Assembly: GCA_963969395.1 (NCBI GenBank)
Contig: OZ017795.1
Span: forward strand, 18,953,063-19,017,062
Length of the DNA stretch: 64,000 bases
Reading direction: 5' to 3'
From: Pseudoscleropodium purum
Taxonomy: Eukaryota; Streptophyta; Bryopsida; Hypnales; Brachytheciaceae
Shown here: positions 49,367-62,559 of the stretch, piece after piece
How positions within the stretch are numbered: position 1 is the first letter of the stretch
Layout of the letters: every line of letters starts with the position of its first letter
Program-made: the position numbers and the translations under genes
Notes under the pieces: model-generated
Databases searched by the model: none
What the model was told of the DNA's origin: nothing
The model's input: the letters and a program-made list of their open reading frames with translations, nothing else

Positions 49367-52300
49367 CTTTTTTCTCTACTTGTTTACATTCTAAGGCGCA
49401 AGCCGCTTTAGCACCAAAAAAACAAAAAATTGGTTACTTCCTACACTTTGAATTGAAATTTTGTATTAACCATACTAATTGATTTAAAAATTTTGTAAGT
49501 TTTTAACTCTTGCTGAGTTATATTTTTGTCAAGTATATTTTTAGGAATCTTCTTTTTTGAATAGAACTGATATCTAGAGTCTTGGTAAAAAAATTAAAGG
49601 GTAAAAGCTTACAATGTTTTCTAATCAATTAATTGGCGTGGTGACACTAAATCTCATTATTAGTGTAGAACTATATAAATTACTATAGACCAAGGATTTT
49701 CTTCTTTAAAATTTTTTGACAAAATCTTACCTAGATTTTTGGTAGCCACTTTTGCACTAGATGAGGTGGGAAAATAAATGATGTTGCTAAAAAAACCCAT
49801 TAAGAAATGTAAAACTTGCTAGATTTTGGATAAAGTTTAGTAATTTTAGATAATATTGTGGATGAAAGTATATAAGTGATGAATGGATGAACAAAATTAG
49901 ATGATGTGTATAACCAACTTGGATTCAAGGGTGAGTGTCATGCCACCAAGAAAACAAAAACAAAAAAATCACTAGTGCATACATATTGGATTTAGTGTCG
50001 TTGGTACTAAATTCATTGTACTTGTCAATATATTTATCAAATATTAAAATGATTAGATTAAATTAAGATTTTGTATCACTATTGCAGATGTTATCAATAA
50101 TAGAAAAGTTGATTTAGATGACATCATTTGTACAAATCTTTACAAATAGTGTTACTTGCAAAATTATCTATATTAAGTAGTAACATATACCGGTATATGA
50201 CTGAAAATAGATTTTTAGTGTAATAAAGGTGTAAGCTATTAATGACATCTTTAACACTAGCATCATTGCAATAATTTATTTTTGTAGAAATTCTTAAAAC
50301 TTAGTAGACTTATTCTAAATTTCTAGCCTACATTTATAATATCATTTTATAAATAGCCTATGACTTTTGATTAATTAATGTCACACATTATCAAGAGAAA
50401 ATCATTCTAGTGAGTAGTGGGGGCTCAAATAAGTGTCCTTGATTTTAATATTTGTGTCAATTTATTTTTATTTTTTAAGTTTAGTACAATGGTAGACTAT
50501 GATAATATCTAATATTATTATTTTACAAATAGAGTGACCTTATTTCCTAAAATTCCTTAAAAGAAAAATTGTGTTTTTCAAAGTTACGTACAATCAACTA
50601 TTGAAATTTGACTGGATTGTATATACAAATTAAATTTTTGGATGCAAACTTTTGCTACAAATCTAAGAATATTATAATTTGCATTAACTAATAGAAAAGA
50701 GATCATATTGCACTAAGTTACATTGTGAGCACAATTCTAAAGGCCTATATGAGTACTGAATAGGAATGCACATGGGCCTTTGGAACCATGCTCTTGCACC
50801 ATAGTTTGGTGGTCCTTTCTACTACCCATTGTCTAATACCTCATTTTTATTCTCTTATCCGTAAAGAGAGTTGAGATTATTTTTTTCTTGAGTATTTTGG
50901 TGCCAAAATCAGTATTCTATAATGTTTGAAATGTATAGTGACTATTGGTAGTGAAGAGGTGTAATTTGACCTAAAATTGGCATTCAAGGGCATGGCATTA
51001 AAATCCATGGTTTAAATTCTAGACATTGTATTTTCTATTCAAAAAAATTCAAAAAAATTGTCTCAATTTATATTATTTTAACACAAGAATGTGCAAATTT
51101 AATTTTAGACTAATCCATTTAGGGACTTTTAGTAGATTTATTTATGTTTTTTGGCATTTTCTTTTGTGCAAAAGGATTCGTGATATACTAGACCTTGGTA
51201 TAAGTCATTTTCAACAATTTTGATTTTTGGTATGCTAGTTTACAACCTAAGCATTTATTTTGAACAAAAAGATGCAAACTAATTTCTACATCCTCTAATT
51301 TCATTGAACTTTGAAGTTGAGATACATCTATGGGTATTTAATAAAGAAAAATACTTTCAACTTTCTACTTAGTTGTTTACAACCTAAGCATTTAGTTGGT
51401 TTGTGCATGCAAATCTTACAAATAATAAAAGAATTGAGTGGGAAATTTTTTTACACAATCTACATGAAGGTGAGAATAAAATTCTAAAGTCAATCATGTC
51501 ATTTGATATTTTTTTCCATCAATAAATCTTAATTTGGGGTTACAATTTTTTAAGTTTGGGGTTATAATTTTTTTTAAATAAAAGTTAATATATTATTGTA
51601 ATAAGCACCAAGTGGATAAATCAATGCAAAGTGACAAAGCTACCTATTGATCCATCAACATAGATGAAATATGGAGAAAGTGGAGCCAAAAAATTCATTA
51701 ACTCATCCCAAAGTATTCAATGAGTGGTTGGAAGCAAAATTTATATCTTTTTGGTATAAAATGCTAAAGTTTGAGTAGTTCATAAAAGATTCAAAATTGT
51801 TGAAATAGAATTGTTAAAATTTTATTTTCCAAAGATTATATCTAAATTTATTTCTATGTAGAAAGCTTTGATTTATTAATTTGGATTAGTAATGTATAAA
51901 TCATAAAGACTTTTGTTTGGTAAGAAAAAATAGTACTTCAGTAAAAAATTATTAAAGAAATTTCATTTTTGAATTTATTTACTTTTTGAATTTTTCAAAA
52001 ATCAAGTCTATTATGTTTAATTTTTGGCTGGATCAATCAAAGTAACCACTGGGATATGTTTGAAGTGATCCATTTTAAAACTATTAACAATTCATTTTTT
52101 CCCTTCTTTCATATTAAACTTCTTTCTTCTCAACAATTAATTTAAGAATGAAATCAAGTCTCTTAAAACAAATTATTTCAAATATTCTTAATTAATTCTA
52201 CAATAGAAAGATTTTCAAAGTTTGGTAGCCGTGTATGGCAAGCTATAATAAAATGTGTTTATTTTCATTTCAAAAGTAATACCTCATAATCTATATGGCG

Positions 52301-54224
52301 TGGTCAAATTTCTGAAATCATTTCCACATATTCTCATAACAATTTAATGCACAATCATACAACTACTTTTGCGTAAAAGAAAAGAAAGAAATCACTATTG
52401 TTTTGTGTATTAGAAACGGAAATTTAGGAATGGATTTTAGATAAACAATTATAAAACTTAAAGAATTAAAGTTATTGTTGAGATTTCACTAGGGTGAATA
52501 TTTGTAGAAAATAAAAAGATCTTATCTAAAAATAATAAAAAATATTATGATCAAATTACTTTGGAAAAAAAAAATGTTTTGTCCAATTAAATTCACCTAT
52601 GTTGAAACAAACATAAGGTTTGATATCTCTTGACAATACTAAAAAAAAGGAAAAGATATGACAACTATAAAGACAAAATGTATTGATATAAGGGTGTCAT
52701 TGATGATTCTACCTTTTAAATTGAGTTTTTCTATTTAACTTCTAAAGGGCTACGGTATTTTGAGGCCAAAAACTTCTTCAAACTTCTTGTACCTAAAGCA
52801 AGACTAAGATATTCCTTGAGATATTTATCTACATTTATTCTTTAACAAATCTAATGGTCCTACTATAGGGTCTTTTAGTTAATTTATTCAAGTGCATGCT
52901 TTCAAAGTTTTAGAGTGAAAATCTCTACTCATTGCAAGTTTAACGTGCCTAAACTTCTAAAAGTAGGTCTTTCTAGCCCTTTCTCAAGGTGAAGTTTTGT
53001 CTTTCACGGTTTTTAGGAAAAAAAAACATGTATGTTCTATAACTTGTGTATTATAGTCAATATGTTGAAATACATGAATAATAATGTTTCGAAAAAATTC
53101 ATCTATAAAAAATTACAAAGTAGAAGATGGTATTTGATGAAAAAACAAACTAAATCATTAATAACTTTTATTAGAAATTGAAAATTGAAAATCCCAATGG
53201 TGATTACATTTTAGTAACCATCATATATCTTGTATTTTTTTTTTAAGTGAATATTTTCAAATTGAATTCAAAAAATCACTTGATATGTTTTTTCTACCTT
53301 TATTGTTTGCAATATAAAACTCTTCATTACTTTCATCTCATTTTAAAAAATTGAATGGCTCAAATATTTTGTGTAGATATAAATCGATAAAACAAAATAA
53401 ATCAATACTTCTTTTGAATCTTTTTTGGTTGTCTACTTTGATATTGAAATTTTTTAAAAACATTGTAACTTTTGCATCATTAATTGGAATAACTTGAAAT
53501 AAAGCTTCATATTTAAATTAGGATGATTAGCATTCATTCTAAAGATTTTCTTGAAATATTCCAACTAATAAAGTCAATAGAATCTATCTAAATTTCCAAA
53601 AAAAACAAGTAGGTTCTTCATTTTTTTAAGGGTTAACATATAGGTCCAATTGAAATATTGAAAGTATCTACCATTTATAAGTGATTAGTATAAAATGTTC
53701 TTAAATTTTCAAAATAGCATAGAAGAACCTAAAATGCATAAACAATGCATACTTTAATTTCAATAGGTACATTACAAGCTATAGCTACTTTTCAATAGGT
53801 ATCAAAACCTATATGTCCAACATCCATATTTTGGAGTTTGGATAATAACAAAGTACTTCAGACCAATGTTTTGTTTAAATTCCATTTCATGTTCAAACTT
53901 AATTACATTCTTCATATTCCAATCCTTGTGGTGGCTCATTTGCCTTCTTTGACATGCAGGACAACTCCCTAGTCACTTGCAAGACTTGGTAAGCCACTTA
54001 AACATTGCAAATTAAGCCAAAGTCATCTTGACGTACCTAGGGGAGGGATGTACCTTCTATTCTAGAATATAAAAGGGATGCAACCCATCAATTATACAAC
54101 ATTATATGTGAGTGGAATTACTCTTGTAAAGAATGTTATACCATTTATTCTAAGTGTAATGTGCCTTTGACTTCAATAGGAGTCATAATTAACTATGAAC
54201 ATATTAAAAGTGATTCTAGCTCTG
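49367..54224. other. Long AT-rich intergenic stretch, no gene recognised
   Basis: Nearly 5 kb of very AT-rich sequence with only short frames (for example 51026-51223). No element with recognisable ends was found. Base 53440-53500 faintly resembles the TTGCAAGAAACAC family interior. Confidence 0.45.
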
Positions 54225-54900
54225 AGCTTGTTGAACCAAGGGGGATGTACTTTCAAAATGGGATAAAATTGACAAGAATTTGAGCAATTTGTTTGCTCGT
54301 TTTTCTTGAGATTAGATAGAATGTAATGATAGGATTTTGAAGTTCACATTGGGAGTGAACATTTCAAAAAAATTTAGATTATTTGACCACATAGTCAAGT
54401 AGACATTTAAGTTTGAAATTTTGTTTGGGTCAATGGAAAAAAAAATAGGACAATGCACTTTCAATGAGCATATCTCAATAAGAATATTTCAAATGATGAC
54501 ATTTTCATGCTCTGTGAATGATAATGCAATACATGGTGATCCTTGAAATGAGAGTAGTGTTTGTAAGTGAAAAACAAGAATAGGACACTTGTCTTCTCCT
54601 TGAGCTCCTTGGGTTTGCCCTTTTCGAGTGGGTAACAATCGCATTGGCTAGCTGACTTTTCAGTCCATGTCCAAACCGAACCCCCAAAATGAGTTGTGAA
54701 CTACACTACACTACACTACTCAACTTTGAAAAATTCCACAAGACCAAGTTTAACTCCGAATTTGATGAAACTACCACTTTTGGATTCATAACGCAGTTCA
54801 TTTTCTAAAAATAATATTTAATTTCAATAAAATCAAAATTTGAGAATGAGCAGCTCAAAAAAGAGGGACAGCGACCAGAAAATGGTCGCTGGGGTCAAAG
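54225..54900 (+). mobile_element. TTTAACACC-family element copy
   Basis: Runs parallel to 59809-60524: GGGATGTACTTTCAAA, TTGAGCAATTTGTTTGCTC, GTTTGGGTCAATGGAAAAA, then GGGACAGCGACCAGAAAATGG. Ends are worn. The middle has a short ACTAC microsatellite. About 676 bp. Confidence 0.6.
54692..54716 (+). repeat. CTACA microsatellite
   Basis: Four consecutive CTACA-type pentamers inside the TTTAACACC-family copy. Confidence 0.75.
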
Positions 54901-55967
54901 GGGGAGCCACTCAGAGGGTCCTCCAAACCCTGGGTTTTCTCAAAATCCTACCTACCCACGTGTTGGCGGACCTTGTGAGTGGCTCTCCTGGAAGGGAGGC
55001 CCCAAACCCAGTTCTTTTGAAAAAAATGACCCGGACGCCCCCCTAATCGCAACCTTCCACATACAGGTTTTATGCAAGTTCGGAGTGCTTCACAACTCTG
55101 ACTCCCGTAATGTAATTGTGCGTGGCTTATTATAATCAGATGGAGAATAGTTTTGCAGCACAGATGGCATTACGGTGGCACACAACAACAGTGCTGATAA
55201 GTCAAAGACATTAAGCTAATGCTCGTCGCAGCTTCTGGAACCTCACCCGTTTGGGGGGTAACTCAACGCTGCAAATTGTCCTTTCGCCCAGCTGGAATTA
55301 ACCTGGGCACACGGTTTGGTGCGACATATCGTATAATTTGACATCGTTCAGTCACTTGAGTCGTCCAAGTGGTGGAAATTCAAGTACTAATCGGTGGGAG
55401 TCGATGACATGTAACCATCAAAATGCCTGATTGAGAAACTCTCCGGTCGATGGCTCATCAAACATAAACTGATGGCCCACAAAATCAAACCCAAGGTTGA
55501 TGAGCAATTTCATATGAAAAGACGAGTGCAAAATATGTACGACACCTTCGGGAATAACACAGCCAAAGACGAGTTACCGATGACGAGGTTCAGTGCCAGC
55601 TCACATGCATGGAATCGGTGAGCCTCCGTGAAGTAGAAAATCACTCCTCCAGATATATTACAACTGACAATTGTCATTCAGTGTACAAGTTTGAATCCTT
55701 TGAAAACCTGACCACAGTTGAGAAACACATACCACTTATCCATGATTGCCTTGTGTGCCAGGCTGTGTTTCCCTGCTCACTCTTCACGTGAAAAAACCTT
55801 GAGGACTGCAGGACTCTTCCCAGTTTTCTGGAGGATCCTTAGAGATTAGTATCCTGTTCTTCGTGATACTTCATATCTTTCATTCCTTCAGTTGTTTCTT
55901 AGTAAAGAGAAAAGCATTCTGGCGTTCGCAAAAGACTCCTAAAATGAGATGTTATATCTGTAAATGA
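54901..55967. other. Downstream flank of the NPR gene
   Basis: The part from about 55040 on is GC-richer than the usual spacer and may contain the NPR 3' UTR or a decayed sequence. Frames 54840-55046 and 55609-55791 show no known motif. Confidence 0.35.
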
Positions 55968-58900
55968 CTACGTCGTCCCCGTCCCCAAACTGCCGCTCGT
56001 GCCGCTCGCGCCGCTAGTGCCTCTAGAAGAAGATGTGGATGAAGACGGTGAAGGAGCTTCCTGCGTACGAGGTCGCTTATGCCTTTCCATCTTCTTATGT
56101 TCGTCAACCTTGGCTTTTGGAAAAGAATCTTGCAATATACCCTTGAGCTCCGCAAAATGCCTCTTTTTCAGCAGCTGCTCCTCAATGTTACCCTCATCGT
56201 TAGGCTCAACGTAATCGTCATCAAGCACATACTTGTCGATGACTGCCGCGTAGCATGGAAAATATTTGCGTCCCGTTTCAACTGCACAGTTAACACACGA
56301 TAGAGTAAGTGACGGGAAGATAAGCAAGAAAAACGAGGTATAACCCTAAACGCGCAGTCCAGATCAAAACTTAGCAAACAAATTATTTCGTTGCTGAAGT
56401 CCCCTTTTAGTCATACTTTCCGTTACATCTGATGGAATGAACCCGAAGCAAAAGAACAGAACTAAGAGGAGATATTCCATGAAGACCCCGTTTTGAAGTA
56501 CTATCGATTTTGACAAGGAAATTTAATTGACCCAGAAAACCTTTGCAAGACCCCAGAAAAAGAAGGCTACAATATTAAAGGAAAAGTAGCTTACCAGCTT
56601 TCCGCAAAGCATCACACCTTTGTCGTAATGATTCCAACCGACCTTTAGATTGATCTCCTGCAGCAACACCAACCAAGCCTGCCATTCTTTTTGCTGGATC
56701 TTCGTTTAGGTCTACGGACGGTTTTCTTCTTCTGCTTGCAATTCCTGATCCGGGGGGTTTCTTATGAACTCCGGTGAACGCAGCGTATGAATCTAGATGG
56801 GAGATACCCATCACGATATCCGCTTCCCGTGGATACAACAACCTCGCTAACGCCACTGCAGGAAATGAAGGGTATTGCACCCACGTTAACAAATATCGCT
56901 AACATTTCCCGATTACTTGATTTGTCACCTATTGTAATCTAGCATTCTTCCGGTCACCGGTGAAACATGCATTTTCAAAAACATCTGAGCAGAAAGTTTA
57001 CCTCGATTCTCGAGATAAAGCAACTGTGACATATATTCCTTCTCAGTAGACGGCAGAGATAGCATGGCTGTAGCAGACTTCGGGACAATTAAAGTGTGTT
57101 TCTTTTCAGCCTGTTCCAGGATAGTGATGCAGATGCGTTCATTTTCTTCCTCCTCCCCATCCGAATTTTTTTTCTTAGCCAGACGTCGCGAGAGATCAAG
57201 AGCTGTTTGGTTCTTCGACGTGAGAGCCTTCAGCTGTGCACCCTTGTCCAGGAGATTTGCGATCGCCTGTGGCTCCCTCCTCCAAGCAGCCACATGAAGA
57301 ACTGTCATACCCCTCTCATTGCGTACGTTTGTATCTGCAGAAAGCTGAGATTATGAATCCACTTCGACGATTCTTAAAAAATTTACGGTGCTTTCTTGAT
57401 ACACTACAGAATTCTCGACATTTGTTAGCAAAAGATCATCAAAATGTCAATTACATTTATGCAGAATACTTTACCTGCAATGTTCAGCTCCAGCAAGTGA
57501 GACAAAGTCCTAGGATGGCAATATGCAGCAGCATAATGGAGCCCATGTGCTCCATCTAAATCTAGCTTTTTCTCATCTACCAACATCCGCACCAATTCTA
57601 CATCGTCCGAGTCTAGTGCCCTGCTACAAAATATTCAATCTCAATAAAAAGCTCTAGGAAGTGCAAAGGATGTATGAAAGGAAAAAATATTAAATGCAGC
57701 TGCTCATTCTATCAAGACAACGAAGGCAGCTCTTCATTCTAGAGACGAAGACAATGCTGCTAAATTTAGATTCTGATTACGGCTCTCGTCTTGTCGCGGG
57801 CTTCTAACAGCATTGCGTAAATAAAAACCTAAAGCAACCAAAAATCTACCATGCCAACTATCTGATCCAGTTACGAAACGATCAAGCATTGATGTGCAAT
57901 ATTGCAATTTAAACTGTGATCTCTTAACACATACCATGCCCACATGAAAAAGTTCCATAAAGGGTGCGACTATTACTGAAGTTCTAACAGGGGTATATAC
58001 AAATTGTGCGCCAAAGAAAATGACATTGCCTGTGTATTCTTTTGCATTGCATCTCCTGTAACGGCGCCAGATGAGATACGTTAAGTCCCAACTCCACTCG
58101 CAACTTTCTCACTTCCCCCAGAGAAGCTCCAGAGAACTCCTTGTCTAGTGTTACATTATCAAGTGTTGAAGAAGCTATTGCCGCTAAGCATACCGATTGC
58201 AACTGAGAGCGCTCGTTGGTAGAAGCTGATCGATGAACACGCAGCATATCTTCCACTTCCAACTTCCCCATATTATCTATAAGGTATTGCTGCAAAACGC
58301 TAATTACGCATCAGTACTCTTTTCACTGTAGTAATGCATATAGAGCATTCAAATTCCATCTCTATGCATTCGCTCACAATAAGCATTTGAATCTAGGTAT
58401 TTGATTAAGCTGGATTCCCATTCCGAGCTCAAAGTATCGTGAATGTCTTCTGAAATTCTAACATGTGATGATATCAAACTAGCATTGCTACTCAAACTCA
58501 TTCGAATACACACGGGCCCAGACCTAAGATTCATGATTTGCCATTACGTCTCAATTCTCAATCAAACTTCTTCCAAGCACACTGAAACCTGTAGAACACA
58601 TTCAAGCAAAATTGCACAAGCAAGAAAATGCAATAATGATGTTATGTGGTCCGCCAAAGCTATACCTCCGCAATAGTCCTCACTTCTGGTAAACACAACA
58701 GCAAAGAAGCGCACAGAATCTCCAAAACATAGTCAATAGCAGGACGACACGTCAAGTGCGCACACGCGGCGTCGTAACACGCAATTCTCGCCGGCCAGGG
58801 TTCCAATTTCCCACCATAAACATACCGCATCACCGCCATGAAAGCACCATACCCTATCTTCCCCCGGTCCACAACACTGCTAAGCTCCAGCTCCAACTTC

Positions 58901-59184
58901 GCGTTTCCACTTTGTTCCAATTCCCTAATCGCCTGACGCAACCCCGAGCAGCGAGCTCCCAGAATACACCGATGCACCGCCACTCGTTTCCCCTCCACAA
59001 CAACACTAAGATCACTATACTCCTCGTCCGGCGTTTCAATGAGAGATTCAAGATCAGCGCCTAGTTTCTGCAAGAATCTTTCGCCGACAATCTCTCCACT
59101 GCCGCCACTTCCACGACCACGACCACGACTACCGTCCTCCGGGAGGGAAAGCCTGAGATCCGCCATAGCCGAAAAACTCTCCAC
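55968..59184 (-). CDS. NPR: NPR1/NPR3/4-type BTB-ankyrin salicylate-response regulator
   Basis: Six exons (58666-59184, 58030-58289, 57475-57620, 57002-57334, 56595-56855, 55968-56281) give exactly 610 residues. A BTB/POZ domain spans about 55-170 with the NPR zinc motif C136-x4-C141-x-H143-x2-C146 (CYDAACAHLTC). Ankyrin repeats begin at ALDSDDVELVRML and include GMTVLHVAAWRREP. The NPR C-terminal domain follows: LYLENRVALARLLYP, AVETGRKYFPCYAAVIDKY, KKRHFAELKGIL. Residues 467-473 read VDLNEDP, close to the VDLNETP repression motif of NPR3/NPR4. A basic KKMERHKRPR stretch may be the nuclear signal, before a Ser/Gly/Thr tail. The family acts with TGA bZIP factors in immune gene control. Intron 2 needs a GC donor. 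Met7 is an alternative start. Confidence 0.96.
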
Positions 59185-59640
59185 GACTTCCCCTGTCTCT
59201 CAAGTCTCAACTAACTTACCACTCCATAGGGTTCAAGAAACGCTCTCCACAAGAAAATGACGAGAAAAGGTTTGAAAAATTCACCAATGGCAGCAAATGA
59301 CAACCTCGAACCGAAGTCGAACACATTGTCGCGAAGAGCGGCGGCAGTGTGGATCTAACAAGCTTGATCACTGAAAGACCTCCGAAGGAATTTGGTAAAG
59401 GAAGGAAAGTGATGTCTGTGGATTTGCGTTGCGGCAACAAAAGAAGAAGCTGCGACAATTAAAATGGGGAAAACAATGGGGAATCTAAAGAGGCTTCGAA
59501 AGTAAACTGGCAGGGCGTAAGAGGGGGAGAGCATCTGTGCTTCCAGGCAGGGACGCCGATGTTGCGGATTCCACCGACCTGCCGTTTGCAACGAGAACTC
59601 AGTAACTCACTATTAGAGGGTTGTTTTTACTAGACCTGGA
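59185..59640. promoter_or_regulatory. NPR upstream region
   Basis: GC-richer 5' flank of the NPR gene that should contain its 5' UTR and core promoter, changing to AT-rich DNA at about 59640. No clear TATA box or TGACG element was picked out. Short minus frames (59216-59458, 59355-59591) are unsupported. Confidence 0.35.
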
Positions 59641-59714
59641 AAAGAATGGTATTTAAATTAATTATATGATGATCTACACATTATTTGTATCCCATTTTGT
59701 CACTATATACATAT

Positions 59715-59735
59715 GAAAAAAAAAAAAAAAAAAAT
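59715..59735 (+). repeat. Poly(A) tract
   Basis: About 20 consecutive A residues. No retroelement body was identified before it. Confidence 0.8.
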
Positions 59736-59808
59736 TCTCTCCAAAAAAATTTCATGTTTTGAACTGAGATATTCATAAAGTACTCAATGATTTTGACCAA
59801 TCTCACAC

Positions 59809-60524
59809 TTTAACACCTAATGATCCAAGGGAGGATGTACTTTCAAATAGGTTGAAATTGCCATGAATTTGAGCAATTTGTTTGCTCATTTTTTCTTGAG
59901 ATTAGATAGAATATGACCATCACAACTTGAAGTTCACAAAGAGAATGAGCACCACAAAAAAAATTCAGATTATTTGAGTGCATGGTTTAGGAGATATTGA
60001 AGTTTGGAGTTTTGTTTGGGTCAATGGAAAAAACAACGTAGTGCACTTTGAAGGGACGTATCTTTGTCAAAATATTTCAAAATGATGTTCTTTTTGTGCT
60101 CAATGAAAGGTGAGATAGTTAAGAATGTACATGCAAAATTTCACAACATTCCAAGCATTTTTCAAATTTATGATGGAGCGTGCATGCACGGTGGTCATTG
60201 AAATGAGAGTAATGTTTGAAAGAAAAAAAAGAATGGGACATTTGTCTTCTACTTGAGATCTTTGGATCTCCCCTTTTTAAGGTGGGCAAGAATCACATCA
60301 GAAGTTGGCTCACTTTTTAGTCCATGCCCAAACACTACACCCACTTAATTTTGAAAATTCCACAAGGTGGAATTTAACTCGGAATTTGATGAAACTATCA
60401 CCATTGAATTCAAAAACATTTTAATATTAAAAGTAATCTTTTAAATAATTTTTTTTTAATTTTTTAAAGCTCAAAAAGAGGGGCAATTACTAGAAAATGG
60501 TTGCTTAGGTCATTAGGAGTTAAA
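59809..60524 (+). mobile_element. 716-bp TIR element (TTTAACACC family) with CAC duplication
   Basis: Left end TTTAACACCTAATGATCCAAG and right end CTTAGGTCATTAGGAGTTAAA are inverted repeats. CAC borders both ends (59806-59808 and 60525-60527). Related copies lie at 19188-19865, 32938-33699, 54225-54900 and 61137-62150. No transposase is encoded. The 3-bp duplication is a class hint only. Confidence 0.7.
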
Positions 60525-60527
60525 CAC

Positions 60528-61136
60528 AATTTGATCATTCATAAATTTGGTTCACAATTTTGAATCTCTTATTATTTTTACTATTGTATTTGCATAATTT
60601 AACCTTTAAAGGACATTTTCATGTTTTTCTATAGTCTAACTTCATTAGTTTTCTATGTTAACATTTACATTTCAAAAATTTGATATTTTTCTCACATAGT
60701 AATAGATGTCCAAAATTGAACTCCATTTTTCATAATTAAAATCATTATAAATAATTTTATAATATTTTCTGAAGTTAATTATTTGTATAATCATAATAGT
60801 TACAAAAATGATTAAAAAAGTATGAAATTAAAAATAAATAAAAAAGATCATAGAAACAATCATTACAGAGTAATTGATATGCTCTTTGAACTCACATCAA
60901 GAAAAATTCTATACAAAAAAAAGTTCAAAAGTGATGAATTCTAAGCTTTCAAAATGCAACCTTCAAATTGTTACAAAAATTAGAATTTTCAGAATTTTCA
61001 GAAAAAACTAAATATAGAATAAAAAAATAGATTATTGTAGCTACATTTTTTTAGTTAAATTTTAAAACATTTAATATCAAAAACTATGTGAAAATTGAGG
61101 TTTCACTTCTAAAATGCCTCTTGGATTGCAATATTT
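60528..61136. other. AT-rich spacer, no gene
   Basis: No supported feature. Confidence 0.4.
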
Positions 61137-62150
61137 GTTAATCCCTGATGATCCAAGCAACCATTTCTTAAGCACTACCCCTCTTTTTTGAAATGACTAT
61201 CTTCAAGTTATGAGTTTAAAAAAAAATTATTTATAGAAAAGATATTTTTGTTATTAATCTAATGGTAGTAGTTTCATTAGAGGATTTTCTAGGGTCCCGG
61301 AGGGCCATTTCAAGGAGTTGGCCCCCGCAATTCTCTCTATAGTGAAGTGAACGCTACGCTATTAAAAAAAATTGAAAAAAAAATTAAATTAAATTAATTA
61401 AAATAAAAAAGAAATTTGAATTATTTTTTGAAAACAACGTGGCAATCATTTTGCCATGTCAGGCAGCAAGTTTTGGCCAATTTGCAAGGTCAGAGAACAG
61501 CTAGGAACTCGCAACCCTCCCAAATGCCAAAAAATTCTCTAATGCATCAAATTTTGAGTTAAACTTCTCTTTGTGGAATTTTTTAAAATTGAATGGTGTA
61601 GTATAATTCTCAATTCATTTGGGGGCTTTTGGTTTGGACATTCAAACAATGCAATTGTTATCCACATCAAAGAAGGTCATATCCACCTTGAAAAAGTACA
61701 AATCCAAGTAGTTGAAGACAAATATCCCATCCTTGTTTTTCTTACAAACACTACTTTCATTTCAATTGCCCATCATGCATTGCAAGCTCTACCAAAAATC
61801 ACAAAATAACCAAAATGTTGCTAAATTTTAGATGAGCAATCTCAATTCTCTTGTCGTCCTTTTTGCACAAAAAGGTTAATGATTTCAAAATATTCTCACT
61901 AATAGGACATGTTCCTTCAAAGTGTGCTAGCCTAGTTTCCCATTGAGCCAAACAAAACTTAAAACTTCAATATCTACTAAATTATGCTACCAAACAATCT
62001 ACATTTTTTTGAGGTGCTGCTTCTCAATGCAAACTTCAAGATCTTGCAATTATATTCTATCCAATCTCAATAAAATATGAGAAAAAAAATTGCTCAAATT
62101 CTTAGCAATTTTTAGCCCATTTCGGAAGTAACCCTTTCCCCTTGCTAACT
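61137..62150 (-). mobile_element. TTTAACACC-family element, inverted copy with internal insertion
   Basis: Left end TTAATCCCTGATGATCCAAGC and interior blocks GCACTACCCCTCTTTTTTG and, from about 61545, the reverse complement of 59850-60300. About 300 extra bases between 61230 and 61540 (including GCAATCATTTTGCCATGTCA) are not part of other copies. The right end near 62150 is worn. Confidence 0.5.
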
Positions 62151-62379
62151 AGCTAAGGTGAACTCACCGTATTACTCATCTCTAAGGGAAAATATTGAAA
62201 TTTTTTATTTGCTATGCATGATAAAATTTGAAATTTTTGAATCCATGTTTGCAATCAGAGGCTCCAAATTAACTAGGAGAGGTACAAAAGGTTAAAAAAA
62301 TTTGTAGCACAAAACAGAGTGTCTTTTTTTTACATGCCCCCCTAGAATGACTTCGGGGGAGCAAGAGGGTCAATTAACT

Positions 62380-62559
62380 CCAACCACTAACTTGGGTGAA
62401 TTAGGGGTTAAAGATCAATGGATATCTCTAATGTGGTAGAACCACCCATTGCCAACCAGGGCCACATTCCCAACCACTAACTTAGATGAATTAGGGGTTA
62501 AAGGTCAATAGATATCTCTAATATGGTAGAACCACCCATTGCCAACTGGGGCCCCATCC
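62380..62559. repeat. 90-bp tandem duplication
   Basis: CAACCACTAACTT starts at 62381 and again at 62471, and the 90-base units agree in most positions, including GGTAGAACCACCCATTGCCA. Confidence 0.85.

Noticed and set aside
59715..59735. Poly(A) tail of a SINE or LINE insertion
   Set aside because: No element body or flanking target duplication could be found upstream.
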